64,000 bases of DNA from Bradyrhizobium sp. MOS002 (lineage in GTDB: Bacteria; Pseudomonadota; Alphaproteobacteria; Rhizobiales; Xanthobacteraceae). The notes under the pieces were generated by a model, which worked only from the letters and a program-made list of their open reading frames with translations, had not been told where the DNA came from and made no database searches. Position numbers and translations under genes: made by a program. Of the stretch, positions 9,887 to 18,804 are shown in pieces (position 1 is the stretch's first letter; each line of letters starts with the position of its first letter). The DNA lies in contig NZ_PYFX01000003.1 in assembly GCF_003020115.1 (NCBI RefSeq), forward strand, positions 496,001-560,000, given 5' to 3'.

Positions 9887-10591
9887 CTACAGCCCCAGAT
9901 ACGCCTTGCGCACATCCGGATTGCCCTTGATCTCGCTTGCTGCGCCCTGCATCAGCACGCGGCCGGTTTGCAGGATGTAGGCGCGGTCGGCGATTTCCAG
10001 GCACTCCGCCATGCGCTGCTCGACGATCAAGACGGTCATGCCGGCATCGCGGATGCGCTTCACGGCCTGGAAGATCTCGTCGACCAGCTTCGGCATGATG
10101 CCCTGCGAGGGCTCGTCCAGCATCAACAGCCGCGGGCGCGTCATCAGCGCGCGACCGATCGCGAGCATCTGCTGCTCGCCGCCGCTTAGCGTCTCGGCGC
10201 GCTGTTCGAGCCGTTCGGAGAGGCGCGGAAACAGCTGGAACACGAGATCGAGCGGACTCTCGCGGTCGGCCTCGCCGCGATAGAGATAGCTACCGAGGCG
10301 CAGATTGTCGCGCACGGAGAGGCGCGGAAACAATCGGCGGTTCTCCGGCACATAGGCGATGCCGGTGGCGGTGATATGGTGCTGCGCCATGCCGTCGAGG
10401 CGCTTGCCGTCGAACGTCACCGTGCCCGAGCGCGGGCGCTCGGCGCCGGCGATGGATTTCAGCAGCGTCGACTTGCCCGCGCCGTTGGCGCCGGCGACGC
10501 AGACGATCTCGCCCTTGGCGACCTCGATGCTGACCGCGGAGATCGCGACCAGGCCCTGATAGGCGGTCGTGACTTCACGCACCGACAGCAT
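9887..10591 (-). CDS. livF: Branched-chain-type ABC transporter ATP-binding protein LivF
   Basis: ATPase subunit of a HAAT-family importer, 234 residues. Walker A GANGAGKST (about 34-42), signature LSGGEQQ (about 134), Walker B LLMLDEPSQG (about 152) and an H-loop region with IVEQRM are all present; the EPSQGIMP version of the D-loop is typical of LivF. Its start lies within the end of livG (17-bp overlap). It is the last gene of the leftward transporter operon. Confidence 0.92.
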   Translation of the reverse strand: MLSVREVTTAYQGLVAISAVSIEVAKGEIVCVAGANGAGKSTLLKSIAGAERPRSGTVTFDGKRLDGMAQHHITATGIAYVPENRRLFPRLSVRDNLRLGSYLYRGEADRESPLDLVFQLFPRLSERLEQRAETLSGGEQQMLAIGRALMTRPRLLMLDEPSQGIMPKLVDEIFQAVKRIRDAGMTVLIVEQRMAECLEIADRAYILQTGRVLMQGAASEIKGNPDVRKAYLGL

Positions 10592-11306
10592 GACGATCTC
10601 CCAGATATGCGCTGATCACCTTGGGATCGCGGACGATTTCAGTGGGCTTGCCCTCGACCAGCACCTTGCCGAGGTCGAGCACGATGGCGCGGTCGACCAG
10701 CGGCATCACGATCTCCATGACGTGCTCGACCATCAGCACGGTGATGCCGGCGTCGCGCACCTTGCGCACCAGCGCCACGCCTGTCTGCGCCTCGGTCGGC
10801 GTCAGGCCGGTGAGGACTTCGTCCAGCAGCAGCAGCTTTGGTTCGGTCGCAAGCGCACGCGCGACTTCGAGGCGGCGCTTTTCGGCCGGCACGAGGTCGC
10901 TCGCGAGCACGTTGGCGCGCGCGGCAAGGCCGGTGAACTCCAGCACCTCATGCGCCTTGCGCCGTGCCTCGCGCATCACGGTGTTGCGCACGAGAGCACC
11001 GACGATGACGTTGTCGATAACAGTCATGGTCTCGAAGCTCTTGACGACCTGGAAGGTGCGACCGACGCCGCGCTGGCAGCGCTCGGCTGCCGGCATGCTG
11101 GTGACATCCTCGCCGTCGAACCAGATCGAACCTTGCGTCGGCGGCAGCACGCCGGCGATGAGATTGAAAAGCGTCGACTTGCCGGCACCATTCGGACCGA
11201 TCAGGCCGACGATCTCGCCGCGGCCGACCGAGATCGAGACGTCGCTGTTGGCGACGAGGCCGCCGAACCGCTGCCAGACGCCACGGGTTTCAAGCAGCGG
11301 GGTCAT
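10575..11306 (-). CDS. livG: Branched-chain-type ABC transporter ATP-binding protein LivG
   Basis: Second ATPase subunit, 243 residues. Walker A GPNGAGKST (about 37-45) and Walker B LLLLDEVLTGL (about 160) are seen. The usual LSGG signature is degenerate here: the segment before Walker B reads LVPAEKRRLEVARALA instead of SGGQQ-like text. The end carries the LivG-type helix AYLGD. It overlaps the livM stop (ATGA). The signature deviation recurs in some LivG subfamilies, so it is probably still functional as a heterodimer with LivF. Confidence 0.9.
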   Translation of the reverse strand: MTPLLETRGVWQRFGGLVANSDVSISVGRGEIVGLIGPNGAGKSTLFNLIAGVLPPTQGSIWFDGEDVTSMPAAERCQRGVGRTFQVVKSFETMTVIDNVIVGALVRNTVMREARRKAHEVLEFTGLAARANVLASDLVPAEKRRLEVARALATEPKLLLLDEVLTGLTPTEAQTGVALVRKVRDAGITVLMVEHVMEIVMPLVDRAIVLDLGKVLVEGKPTEIVRDPKVISAYLGDRHAVGA

Positions 11307-12286
11307 CGCGTGGCTCCCTTCCGCTTCGCACGAGAGAACAGACTCACCAGACCCTGCGGCAGGGCGAGCGAAATCAGCACGATCAGCGTGCCGTAGACGA
11401 TGAGGTCGACGCCGCGGCCGGAGCCGCCGATATAGGAGCGCGTCAGCTCCGTCATCGGGATCAGGATGGCCGCCCCTAACACGGGCCCCCAGAGAGTGCC
11501 GATGCCGCCAAGCACGGCCGGCAATGCCATCAGCAGCGAGAACTGGAAGCCCATGACGCTTTCAGGATCGATATAGGCGAGAAACTGCGCGTAGAAGGCG
11601 CCGCCGATGGCAACGAGGAAAGCGGAGACGGCGGCCGCGCCCATCTTGGAGTTGAACACGACGACACCGAGGCTCTCGGCCGCTTCCGGATTGTCCTTCA
11701 CCGCGCGCCACCAGAAGCCCCATTTGGAGTCCTCGAGCCACCAGGTGACGAACCAGGCGAGGCTGCACAGCACCAGTGCGAAATAGAAGTACGGCAGCTT
11801 GCTGCGCATGAACTGGAATTTCAGCCAGCTGTCGCCGCGCACCGGAATGGTGATCCCCATCGCGGCCCCCGCCCATTCCCAGTTCTGGAACAAGAGCAAG
11901 CCGATCTCGGCGATGACGATGGTCGCGATCACGAAGTAATGGCCGCGCAAGCGGAAGAAGGGATAGCCGAGCCCCATCGCGATCGCGGCCGCGACTGCGC
12001 CGCCGGCGAGCATGCCGAACCATGGCAGTACGCCGAACTTGGTGAACAGAAGCTCGGTGGTGTAGGCGCCGATGCCGAAATAGAGCGCATGTCCCAGCGA
12101 GATCTGCCCGCAATAGCCGGAGAGAATGTTCCAGCTCTGCGACAGCGCCGCATACATCAAGGTCAGGATCAGGATGTTCTGGACGTAGACGTCCTTGATG
12201 AACAGCGGAGCGAGCGCCGCCAGGGCGGTCAGCACCGCGGCGATGATGAGGTCGCGGCGGCGCCGCGCGGCAAAATCCTTGTCCAT
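11303..12286 (-). CDS. livM: Branched-chain-type ABC transporter permease LivM
   Basis: Polytopic inner-membrane permease, 327 residues. It has the LivM hallmark region QSWNILSGYCGQISLGHALYFGIGAY near residues 45-70, about nine hydrophobic segments, and the cytoplasmic coupling segment DNPEAAESLGV near 195. A GTG three bases further upstream is possible; the ATG overlaps the livH stop as TGATG, arguing for coupled translation. Confidence 0.92.
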   Translation of the reverse strand: MDKDFAARRRRDLIIAAVLTALAALAPLFIKDVYVQNILILTLMYAALSQSWNILSGYCGQISLGHALYFGIGAYTTELLFTKFGVLPWFGMLAGGAVAAAIAMGLGYPFFRLRGHYFVIATIVIAEIGLLLFQNWEWAGAAMGITIPVRGDSWLKFQFMRSKLPYFYFALVLCSLAWFVTWWLEDSKWGFWWRAVKDNPEAAESLGVVVFNSKMGAAAVSAFLVAIGGAFYAQFLAYIDPESVMGFQFSLLMALPAVLGGIGTLWGPVLGAAILIPMTELTRSYIGGSGRGVDLIVYGTLIVLISLALPQGLVSLFSRAKRKGATR

Positions 12287-13164
12287 CACATCGATCCGAA
12301 CAGGCCGCGCGGCCGGATGAAGACCACCAGCAGGTAGACGGCGTAGATGCCGACCGATTTCAGCGACGGCGGCAGCACCAGCGCGGTGGTGGCCTCGACG
12401 AGGCCGACGATGATCCCGCCGGCGAAAGCGCCGAACACGCTGCCGAAGCCGCCGAGTGCGACCGTGACATAGGCGATCAGTGCAAAGGACGCGCCGACGT
12501 CGGGATAGATATAGAAGAAGCTTGCCATGATCGCTCCGGCGAGGCCGACCAGCGCGGCACCAAGCCCCCAGCCGAGCGCGAACACGCGATTCTTGTCGAT
12601 GCCGACGAGGGCCACCGCACCGGGATCTTCACGGGTGGCCTCCAGCGCGCGACCGAAATCGGTGCGATGGATGAAGAAGTAGAGGCCGGCAAAGGCCAGG
12701 ATCGCAACCAGCGCACCCATGAGCTGCGGCTCGGGCAGGAAGACGCCGGCGATCGAGATCGTCTTGCCGCCGAGCCAGGAATGCGGAACGCTGCGATAAT
12801 CCGGCGTGAAGAAGAACTGCGCTAGGCCGCGCATCACGATGGCGAGGCCGAAGGTGGAGAAGATCTGCACCATGCCGGCATTGGCCTTGGCCCGCATGGC
12901 GAAGCGTACGATCAACAAATAGACGACCGCCCCGAATACGAACAGCGCGGCGGCCACCAGCGGCGCCGACAGCAAGGGGTCGATGGCGAAGAACGTGAAC
13001 AGGAAGAAGCTCACATACATCGCGATCATCAGGAACTCGCCATGCGCGAAGTTCACGACGTCCATCAGGCCGAAGATCAGCGCGAGGCCGACGGCGATCA
13101 GTCCGTAGAGCAGGCCCATGAGGAGGCCGCTCGCGAGACTTTGGATAATGGTTTGGGCTGTCAA
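12286..13164 (-). CDS. livH: Branched-chain-type ABC transporter permease LivH
   Basis: Inner-membrane permease, 292 residues. The N-terminal region GLLYGLIAVGLALIFGLMDVVNFAHGEF is the LivH hallmark, the coupling segment REDPGAVALVGIDKNRV lies near 180-195, and VALGGFGSVFGAFAGGIIVGL near 240. It appears to start at a TTG at 13164 preceded by GGGGGA seven bases away; an internal ATG would cut TM1. A palindromic repeat separates it from the binding-protein gene upstream. Confidence 0.9.
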   Translation of the reverse strand: MTAQTIIQSLASGLLMGLLYGLIAVGLALIFGLMDVVNFAHGEFLMIAMYVSFFLFTFFAIDPLLSAPLVAAALFVFGAVVYLLIVRFAMRAKANAGMVQIFSTFGLAIVMRGLAQFFFTPDYRSVPHSWLGGKTISIAGVFLPEPQLMGALVAILAFAGLYFFIHRTDFGRALEATREDPGAVALVGIDKNRVFALGWGLGAALVGLAGAIMASFFYIYPDVGASFALIAYVTVALGGFGSVFGAFAGGIIVGLVEATTALVLPPSLKSVGIYAVYLLVVFIRPRGLFGSM

Positions 13165-13187
13165 AAGTCTGTCCCCCGAACTACGTC

Positions 13188-13280
13188 CTCATCCTGAGGA
13201 GCGCGCACCGCGCGCGTCTCGAAGGATGGCCCAGCCCTCGTCCTTCGAGACGCGGGCTGCGCCCGCTCCTCAGGATGAAG
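13188..13280. repeat. Palindromic repeat family A, copy 1 (CTCATCCTGAGGAG type)
   Basis: A nested palindrome between livH and the binding-protein gene. The outer arms CTCATCCTGAGGAGCG (13188-13203) and the CGCTCCTCAGGATGAAG side (ending 13280) enclose a perfect 13-bp inner stem, GCGTCTCGAAGGA (13214-13226) with TCCTTCGAGACGC (13241-13253). Three further copies with the same modules lie in this window. Its position inside the operon suggests it lowers permease expression relative to the binding protein. Confidence 0.85.
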
Positions 13281-13312
13281 GCGGGAGCTACAACTGTGCT
13301 CCCGCTCGCCGC

Positions 13313-14557
13313 TTACTTCATCGGCCAGACCGCTTCGGCGATCGCGGCCTGCGGCGGGAAGATGGTGACGAACTTGCCGCCGACATATTGCAGCAGCACC
13401 GGGTCGGCGTCGTTGTTCTGGCCCATCTCGTCGAACTTGACGCGCTTCCAGGGCATGATGGTCTGCTCGCCCGGGATGTCGGTGGCGGCCAGCGCGTCGC
13501 GGATCTTCTCGCCGTCGGTCGACTTGGCGCGGCTGATGGCGTCGGCGAGGATGATCAGGCCCATGAACTGACGCGAGGTGAGATCGTTGAAATCCTTGCC
13601 CGACCGCGTCTTGAACATGTCGTTGATCTTGCCGACCATCGGGCGCTTCTGCGCGAGATCGAGCGAAAAGGTACCGCGCGAGATCACGCCTTCGAGCTTG
13701 TCGCCGACGGCGTCGTAGAGCGCCTTCTCGGAGAAGCCGGCGTCCTGCGCCACGATCGCGTTCGGCTTGTAACCGAGCTCGCCCATGGTCTTCACCAGCA
13801 AGATGCCGTCAGTGGTGTAGCTCGAGGGCATCAGCACGTCGGCGTTCGCGCTCTTGAGCTGCTGCACCTCGGCCGAGAGCGAGGGCGAGTTGGCGCGATA
13901 TTTGATGTCGGAGACGATCTTGTAGCCGCGCTCGCCGGCGATCTTGGCCTGGGCGTTACCAGAATCGGTGCCGAAGATGGTGTCCTCGTGGAACAGCGAC
14001 AGCGTCTCGATCTTGGTGCCCTTCTTCTTCAAGGCATCGAAGAAGTCGAACATCGCGGCCGAGTACATCTCGTCATGCGGTGCGGCGCGGAAGTAATATT
14101 TCAGGCCACGGCGATGCAGGCTGGGCGAGGAATTGTCGGCGGAGACGAACGGGATCTGATAGCGCTCGCAGATCTGGCTGACGGTAACGGCGACCGCGCT
14201 CTGATAGGTGCCGATGATGGCGGAGACCTTCTCCTGCGTGATCAGGCGCTCGGCTTCGGCGCGGCCTTTCTGCGGATCGGCCTGGTGGTCGGCGAAGACG
14301 AGCCGCACTTTTGCCCCGCCGAGACCCGGCAGACCCTCGCCCTTCGCCAGCGGCAGGTCGAAATCGGTGTCCTTGTTGATGACCTCGAGCGCGGTCTCGT
14401 AGGCCTTCTGCGCGTCGACGCCCTGCTGCGCGCTGCCGCCGGAGAACGGATAGATCACGCCGATCACGACTTCAGAGGTCTGTGCGCGCGCTGCCAGCGG
14501 CACGAGCGCAGCCGTAGCGGTGGCTCCCAACAATACGTCGCGGCGAGTGATCTTCAT
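13313..14557 (-). CDS. Branched-chain-type ABC transporter substrate-binding protein
   Basis: Periplasmic solute-binding protein (type I periplasmic fold, LivJ-like), 414 residues. The N-terminus, [25 protein letters not shown], has a twin-arginine motif (TRRDVLLG) and an A-x-A cleavage site, so Tat export is likely. The mature protein begins with VVIGVIYPFSGGSAQQG, typical of the family. The start is an ATG with GGGGA eight bases upstream; the frame is open much further but only as antisense-like sequence. It feeds LivHMGF downstream. The neighbouring hydrolases suggest a ligand other than plain leucine or valine, possibly an N-substituted or hydroxy-acid compound. Confidence 0.9.
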   Translation of the reverse strand: MKITRRDVLLGATATAALVPLAARAQTSEVVIGVIYPFSGGSAQQGVDAQKAYETALEVINKDTDFDLPLAKGEGLPGLGGAKVRLVFADHQADPQKGRAEAERLITQEKVSAIIGTYQSAVAVTVSQICERYQIPFVSADNSSPSLHRRGLKYYFRAAPHDEMYSAAMFDFFDALKKKGTKIETLSLFHEDTIFGTDSGNAQAKIAGERGYKIVSDIKYRANSPSLSAEVQQLKSANADVLMPSSYTTDGILLVKTMGELGYKPNAIVAQDAGFSEKALYDAVGDKLEGVISRGTFSLDLAQKRPMVGKINDMFKTRSGKDFNDLTSRQFMGLIILADAISRAKSTDGEKIRDALAATDIPGEQTIMPWKRVKFDEMGQNNDADPVLLQYVGGKFVTIFPPQAAIAEAVWPMK

Positions 14558-14646
14558 GGCAAAGTCCCCTGTTACTGAATTTCGGCTGATCGAATGAAGC
14601 GATTGATGGATGCGGTAAAGCTCGAAGAAGCAGCAAATGCTGCCCA

Positions 14647-15462
14647 CTAAATCACGGCCATGGTCCTGTTCTTGAGATCCGTCACCAGCATCAGGCCCGG
14701 CGAATGCGTGATCGCGAACGGCAGCCTGGCAGCGTTGATGACCGATTGCGGTGTCACGCCGCAGGCCCAGAATACCGGAATCTCGTCGTCGGCGACCGGC
14801 ACCGGATCGCCGTAGTCGGGCTTGGCGATGTTCTTGATGCCGATCAGATGGGGATGGCCGAGATGCACGGGCGCGCCGTGCACGGCCGGATAGCGCGAGG
14901 TGATCTGCACCGCGCGGATCGCATCCGCCGGCTTGAACGGACGCATCGACACCACCATGGGACCGGCGAAGGGACCGGACTCGCCGCAGGCGATGTTGGT
15001 GCGGTACATCGGCACGCGGACGTTCCGCTCGATGTGGCGGATCGGCATTCCCTCGTCGAGCAGCGCCTCTTCGAACGAGAACGAGCAGCCGAGCACGAAG
15101 GTCACGAGATCGTCGCGCCAGTACTTGCTCACATCGGTCGGCTCGTCGACCACCTCGCCGTCGCGCCAGATGCGATAGCGCGGCACGTCGGTGCGGATGT
15201 CGAGGTCGGTGCCCAGCGCCGGGATGTACGGACTGCCGACGTCGGACATGCCGATGATCGGGCACGGCTTGGGATTGAGCTGGCAGAAGCGGTGAAAGGC
15301 GCCGGCATATTCCGCCGGCAGGATCGCCAGATTGCCCTGGACGAAGCCGGGGGCAACGCCGGCGGTGGAGGCGACCAGCCCCTCGCGATAGGCGAGCCGC
15401 GCCTTGCGGCTCGGGAGGGCGTCGGGCGTTTCAGTTTGCTGCACTGCCACCAAAACAGTCAT
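14647..15462 (-). CDS. Putative hydro-lyase, DUF1445 / D-glutamate cyclase-like family
   Basis: Soluble protein of 271 residues in the family that includes YcsI and mammalian D-glutamate cyclase (inter-conversion of D-glutamate and 5-oxo-D-proline). Characteristic text includes [11 protein letters not shown] (about 40-50), [17 protein letters not shown] (about 125), [14 protein letters not shown] (about 148) and the C-terminal [15 protein letters not shown]. The start is the ATG at 15462 with AGGT upstream; an in-frame extension to 15507 is possible. As first gene of the operon with the Liv-type importer, it probably acts early on the imported compound. The exact reaction is unknown. Confidence 0.85.
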   Translation of the reverse strand: MTVLVAVQQTETPDALPSRKARLAYREGLVASTAGVAPGFVQGNLAILPAEYAGAFHRFCQLNPKPCPIIGMSDVGSPYIPALGTDLDIRTDVPRYRIWRDGEVVDEPTDVSKYWRDDLVTFVLGCSFSFEEALLDEGMPIRHIERNVRVPMYRTNIACGESGPFAGPMVVSMRPFKPADAIRAVQITSRYPAVHGAPVHLGHPHLIGIKNIAKPDYGDPVPVADDEIPVFWACGVTPQSVINAARLPFAITHSPGLMLVTDLKNRTMAVI

Positions 15463-15520
15463 GAGATCGACCTGCCTATAAACTCGACAAAGACAAGCCA
15501 ACACCACGCGTGCTATAAAG

Positions 15521-15562
15521 TCTAATCTTCCTTTCTAATCAATATCAATAATTTTCATTTAT
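15521..15562. promoter_or_regulatory. AT-rich divergent promoter with candidate LysR box
   Basis: Between the DUF1445 gene and lysR there is an unusually AT-rich patch for this genome. It contains a direct repeat TCTAATC (15521-15527 and 15534-15540) and a dyad ATAA-N7-TTAT (15548-15562) that satisfies the T-N11-A core of LysR-type operators. It lies 21 bp before the lysR start, which fits autoregulation plus control of the leftward operon. Confidence 0.4.
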
Positions 15563-15582
15563 CGGTCAGGAAAATCGTTCCA

Positions 15583-16500
15583 ATGCTGGACTTCAGATCG
15601 ATCGAGACATTTCTTTGGGTTGTGAAGCTCGGCAGCTTTCGCGGCGCCGCAGCACGCCTCAACACGACCCAGCCGGCGATCTCCCAGCGCATCGCCCAGC
15701 TCGAGCGCGAGATGGGGGTGAAGCTCTTGAATCGCGACCACCGCGTGGCCTCGCCGACACCGAGCGGCCGGCAGATGATGGTCTATGCGGAGAAGCTGAT
15801 TGGCCTGCGCGCCGCGATGATCGCCGAGATCGGCGATCGCTCGGCGATGCGCGGGGTGATGCGGCTCGGCGTTGCCGAGACCATCGTGCACACCTGGCTG
15901 CCGCGGCTGGTGAAGAGCATGAACGAGGTCTACCCGAACCTGTCGCTGGAGATCGAGGTCGACATCACGCCGAACCTCACCGCGCGCCTGCTTGCGCAGG
16001 AGATCGAGCTCGCTTTTGTCGTCGGTCCGCTGTCGGCCTCCGGGGTGCACAATCGCGTCCTCGCCGACTATCCGATTGGCTTTCTCGCCAGCCCCTCGCT
16101 CGGCCTCGGCAACGGACCGGTCACGCGGGCCGAGCTCGCCCGGTTTCCGATCATCACATTTCCGCGCAAGACGCGGCCCTACGAGGTCGTGCGCGAAGTG
16201 TTCGACCGGCCGGAGCTGCCGCCGATTCGGCTGCACGCCTCCGCCTCGCTTGCGACCGTCATCCACATGGCGGTCGAGGGCCTCGGCATCGCCGTGATCC
16301 CCGACGCCATCGTCGAGAACGAGCTCGCAGACGGGCGGCTGCAACTGCTCGACACCGATCTCAAAATCGCGCCGCTGACATTCACGGCCAGCTGGCTCGC
16401 CTCGCCCGACGTCGTGGCGGTGGAGCGGGTCGCAGAGCTTGCATGTCAGATTGCGCAGAGCAGCCTCGCAGTTGACGCGCCCGCGCCGGCGCGTCATTGA
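15583..16500 (+). CDS. LysR-family transcriptional regulator
   Basis: 305 residues. The N-terminal winged HTH (about 1-60) reads FLWVVKLGSFRGAAARLNTTQPAISQRIAQLE, a classic LysR helix-turn-helix, followed by a linker helix and a two-lobed LysR substrate domain (about 90-295). It is divergent from the DUF1445-Liv operon and upstream of the codirectional hydrolase/dehydrogenase genes, so it is the likely local regulator of one or both. The effector is presumably an intermediate of the pathway. Confidence 0.93.
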   Translation: MLDFRSIETFLWVVKLGSFRGAAARLNTTQPAISQRIAQLEREMGVKLLNRDHRVASPTPSGRQMMVYAEKLIGLRAAMIAEIGDRSAMRGVMRLGVAETIVHTWLPRLVKSMNEVYPNLSLEIEVDITPNLTARLLAQEIELAFVVGPLSASGVHNRVLADYPIGFLASPSLGLGNGPVTRAELARFPIITFPRKTRPYEVVREVFDRPELPPIRLHASASLATVIHMAVEGLGIAVIPDAIVENELADGRLQLLDTDLKIAPLTFTASWLASPDVVAVERVAELACQIAQSSLAVDAPAPARH

Positions 16501-16522
16501 AACAGGCGCCGGATTTTCTTTC

Positions 16523-16598
16523 GTCATTCCGGGGCGCTCGAAGAGCGAACCCGGAATCTCGAGATTCCGGGTTCTCGCTTCGCGAGCCCCGGAATGAC
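16523..16598. repeat. Palindromic intergenic element (GTCATTCCGGGG type)
   Basis: A nearly perfect 76-bp dyad. The outer arms GTCATTCCGGGG (16523-16534) and CCCCGGAATGAC (16587-16598) surround an inner CCCGGAATCTCGAGATTCCGGG palindrome and small CTCGAAGAG / CTCGCTTCGCGAG hairpins. It ends 20 bp before the hydrolase start, so it lies in that gene's leader or separates it from lysR. Confidence 0.8.
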
Positions 16599-16618
16599 AG
16601 CTAAGATGGACCGACCGC

Positions 16619-17869
16619 ATGAGCCGAGCCGCCACCAATCTGCAAATCGATTCCGCCCGCCTCTGGGGCTCCATCCACGACACCGCGCAGTTCGGCGCGA
16701 CGGCCAAGGGCGGCGTGCGGCGGCTGACGCTGAGCGCGGAGGACAAGCTGGTGCGCGACTGGTTCCGCAAGGCCTGCGAGGATGCCGGCTTAGAGGTGCA
16801 CACTGATGCGCTCGGCTCGCAGTTCGGCCTGCGCAAGGGACGCGACATGTCGAAGCTGCCCGTCGGTATCGGCTCGCATCTCGACACGCAGCCCACCGGC
16901 GGCAAGTATGACGGCATTCTGGGAACGCTCGGTGCGCTGGAAGTGATCCGCACGCTGAACGACGCCGGGATCGAAACCGAGGCGCCGATCTGCGTCGTCA
17001 ACTGGACCAACGAAGAGGGCTCACGCTTCGCTCCCGCGATGATGGCCTCCGCCGCCTATGTCGGCGACTTCACCACGGACGACATCCTGTCGCGCAAGGA
17101 CGCCGATGGCACCACCGTCGGCCAGGCGCTCGACGGCATCGGCTATCGCGGCGACAAGCCGGTCGGCTTCCAGAAGCTCGGATGCTTCGTCGAGTTACAC
17201 ATCGAGCAGGGCCCGATCCTGGAAGCCGAAGGCAAGACCATCGGCGTGGTCGATTCCGGTCAGGGCGTGCTCTGGTACGACGGCAAGATTTCCGGCTTCG
17301 AGAGCCATGCCGGATCGACGCCGATGCCGCTGCGGCGCGATGCGCTGGCGACGCTGTCCGAGATCGTGCTGGCGATGGAGGCCATTGCGAGGAAGCACGG
17401 GCCGAAGGCAGTCGGCACCATCGGCGAGGCCGTGATCGCAAACCCGTCGCGCAACGTCATTCCCGGCGAGATCGCCTTCACGATGGATTGCCGCAGTGCG
17501 GATGGCGCGATCATGGATGCGCTCGATCGCGATCTTCGCAGCGCGATTGCCGAGATCGCCGCACGCCGCAAGGTCGAGGTGACGATCGACCTCGTCTGGC
17601 GCAAGCCGCCGACGCATTTCGATCCCAAGTTGATTGCGGCCGTCGAGAACGCGGCGAAGACGCTCGGCTACTCCTCTCGCCGCATCACCTCCGGCGCCGG
17701 CCACGACGCCTGCAACCTCAACACAATCATGCCGGCCGCAATGGTGTTCGTGCCCTGCAAGGACGGCATCAGCCATAACGAGCTGGAGGACGCCACGCAG
17801 CCCGATTGCGCCGCGGGCACCAACGTCCTCATGCACACAGTGCTGGCGATCGCCGGCGTCGCATCCTGA
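16619..17869 (+). CDS. M20-family Zn-dependent hydrolase (N-carbamoyl-L-amino-acid hydrolase / allantoate amidohydrolase type)
   Basis: Amidohydrolase of 416 residues. Metal-site motifs: GSHLDTQPTGGKYDGILG (about 82-99; His and Asp ligands), NEEGSRF (about 127-133) and ELHIEQGPILEAEG (about 192). A dimerisation domain follows, and the late histidine lies in GAGHDACNLN and GISHNELE. Family members hydrolyse N-carbamoyl amino acids, allantoate or ureidoglycine-type compounds, releasing ammonia and CO2. It is followed 12 bp later by a 2-hydroxyacid dehydrogenase. The substrate cannot be fixed from sequence. Confidence 0.9.
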   Translation: MSRAATNLQIDSARLWGSIHDTAQFGATAKGGVRRLTLSAEDKLVRDWFRKACEDAGLEVHTDALGSQFGLRKGRDMSKLPVGIGSHLDTQPTGGKYDGILGTLGALEVIRTLNDAGIETEAPICVVNWTNEEGSRFAPAMMASAAYVGDFTTDDILSRKDADGTTVGQALDGIGYRGDKPVGFQKLGCFVELHIEQGPILEAEGKTIGVVDSGQGVLWYDGKISGFESHAGSTPMPLRRDALATLSEIVLAMEAIARKHGPKAVGTIGEAVIANPSRNVIPGEIAFTMDCRSADGAIMDALDRDLRSAIAEIAARRKVEVTIDLVWRKPPTHFDPKLIAAVENAAKTLGYSSRRITSGAGHDACNLNTIMPAAMVFVPCKDGISHNELEDATQPDCAAGTNVLMHTVLAIAGVAS

Positions 17870-17881
17870 CCGGAGAGAGCC

Positions 17882-18793
17882 ATGCGCGGAGTTTTCGTCG
17901 ACGCCAATGAAGCCTTGGCCGTAATCATGGAGCGGCTGGAGAAGCCCGGCGACCCCAAGGTACGGATTCACAGGGATCCCGACATCAAGCCCGAGCAATA
18001 TCCTGAGATTCTCGACGGCGCCGAGATCGCGATCGTCGACCACACCGCGCTGCCGACCGAGGTCGCGAAGAAGTGCGCGGGACTGAAGCATGTCGTGTTC
18101 CTCGGCACCGGTGCACGCAGTTACATGAACCCGGAGGAGCTCGCTGAGCTCGGCATCTCCGTGCACCTGATCAAGGGCTATGGCGACACGGCGGTCGCGG
18201 AATGCGCGATCGCGCTGATGTGGGCTTCAGCCCGTGTCATCGCGATGATGGACCGCGAAATGCGCGGCGGGAGCTGGCTGCGCGAAGACGGCATGCAGCT
18301 CACCGGCAAGACGCTCGGCCTGATCGGATTCGGCGGTATTGCCGCGGAAGTCGCGCGCATTGCCTCGGGCAGCGGCATGAAGGTGATTGCCTGGAACCGC
18401 TCGCCGAAGAGCTATCCCGGCGTGGAATTCGCCGATCTCGACACGGTATTGGCGAGAGCAGACGTCGTATCGCTGCATCTGCTGCTCAACGACGAGACCC
18501 GCGGCATGATCACCCGCGAGATGATCGCGAAGATGAAGCCAGGCGTCATCCTCATCAATACCGCCCGCGCCGCCGTCGTCGACGAGGCCGCCATGATCGA
18601 CGCGCTGAAGTCGGGCCACATCCGCCATGCCGGCCTCGACGTGTTCAATGTCGAGCCATTGCCCGGCGATCATCCGCTGACAAAACTGCCGAACGTGACG
18701 TTGTCGGCGCATTCTGCGTTCCGCACGCCCGAGGCGAGCGAGAACCTCATTCATGCGGCGTGGGAGCATTGCCGCCGCATCGTGAAGGGATAA
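17882..18793 (+). CDS. D-isomer-specific 2-hydroxyacid dehydrogenase
   Basis: NAD(P)-dependent enzyme of 303 residues. It has the nucleotide-binding motif GLIGFGGIA (about 143-151), the catalytic-arginine segment INTARAAVVDEAAM (about 224), the glutamate in GLDVFNVEPLPGDHPL (about 248) and the catalytic histidine in LSAHSAFRTPEA (about 275). It has normal length for a short D-2-HDH. It sits in a tight three-gene run (gaps of 12 and 11 bp), implying that a 2-keto or 2-hydroxy acid is produced by the preceding hydrolase. Confidence 0.9.
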   Translation: MRGVFVDANEALAVIMERLEKPGDPKVRIHRDPDIKPEQYPEILDGAEIAIVDHTALPTEVAKKCAGLKHVVFLGTGARSYMNPEELAELGISVHLIKGYGDTAVAECAIALMWASARVIAMMDREMRGGSWLREDGMQLTGKTLGLIGFGGIAAEVARIASGSGMKVIAWNRSPKSYPGVEFADLDTVLARADVVSLHLLLNDETRGMITREMIAKMKPGVILINTARAAVVDEAAMIDALKSGHIRHAGLDVFNVEPLPGDHPLTKLPNVTLSAHSAFRTPEASENLIHAAWEHCRRIVKG

Positions 18794-18804
18794 GAGCAAC
18801 AACA

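Noticed and set aside
13313..15265. A 650-codon frame fusing extra N-terminal sequence to the Liv-type binding protein
   Set aside because: The extra part is an out-of-frame shadow of the DUF1445 gene; the Tat signal peptide and SD at 14557 mark the true start.
18202..18804. N-terminal extension of the Ldh-type dehydrogenase
   Set aside because: It overlaps the 2-hydroxyacid dehydrogenase in another frame and reads as Arg-rich shadow sequence.
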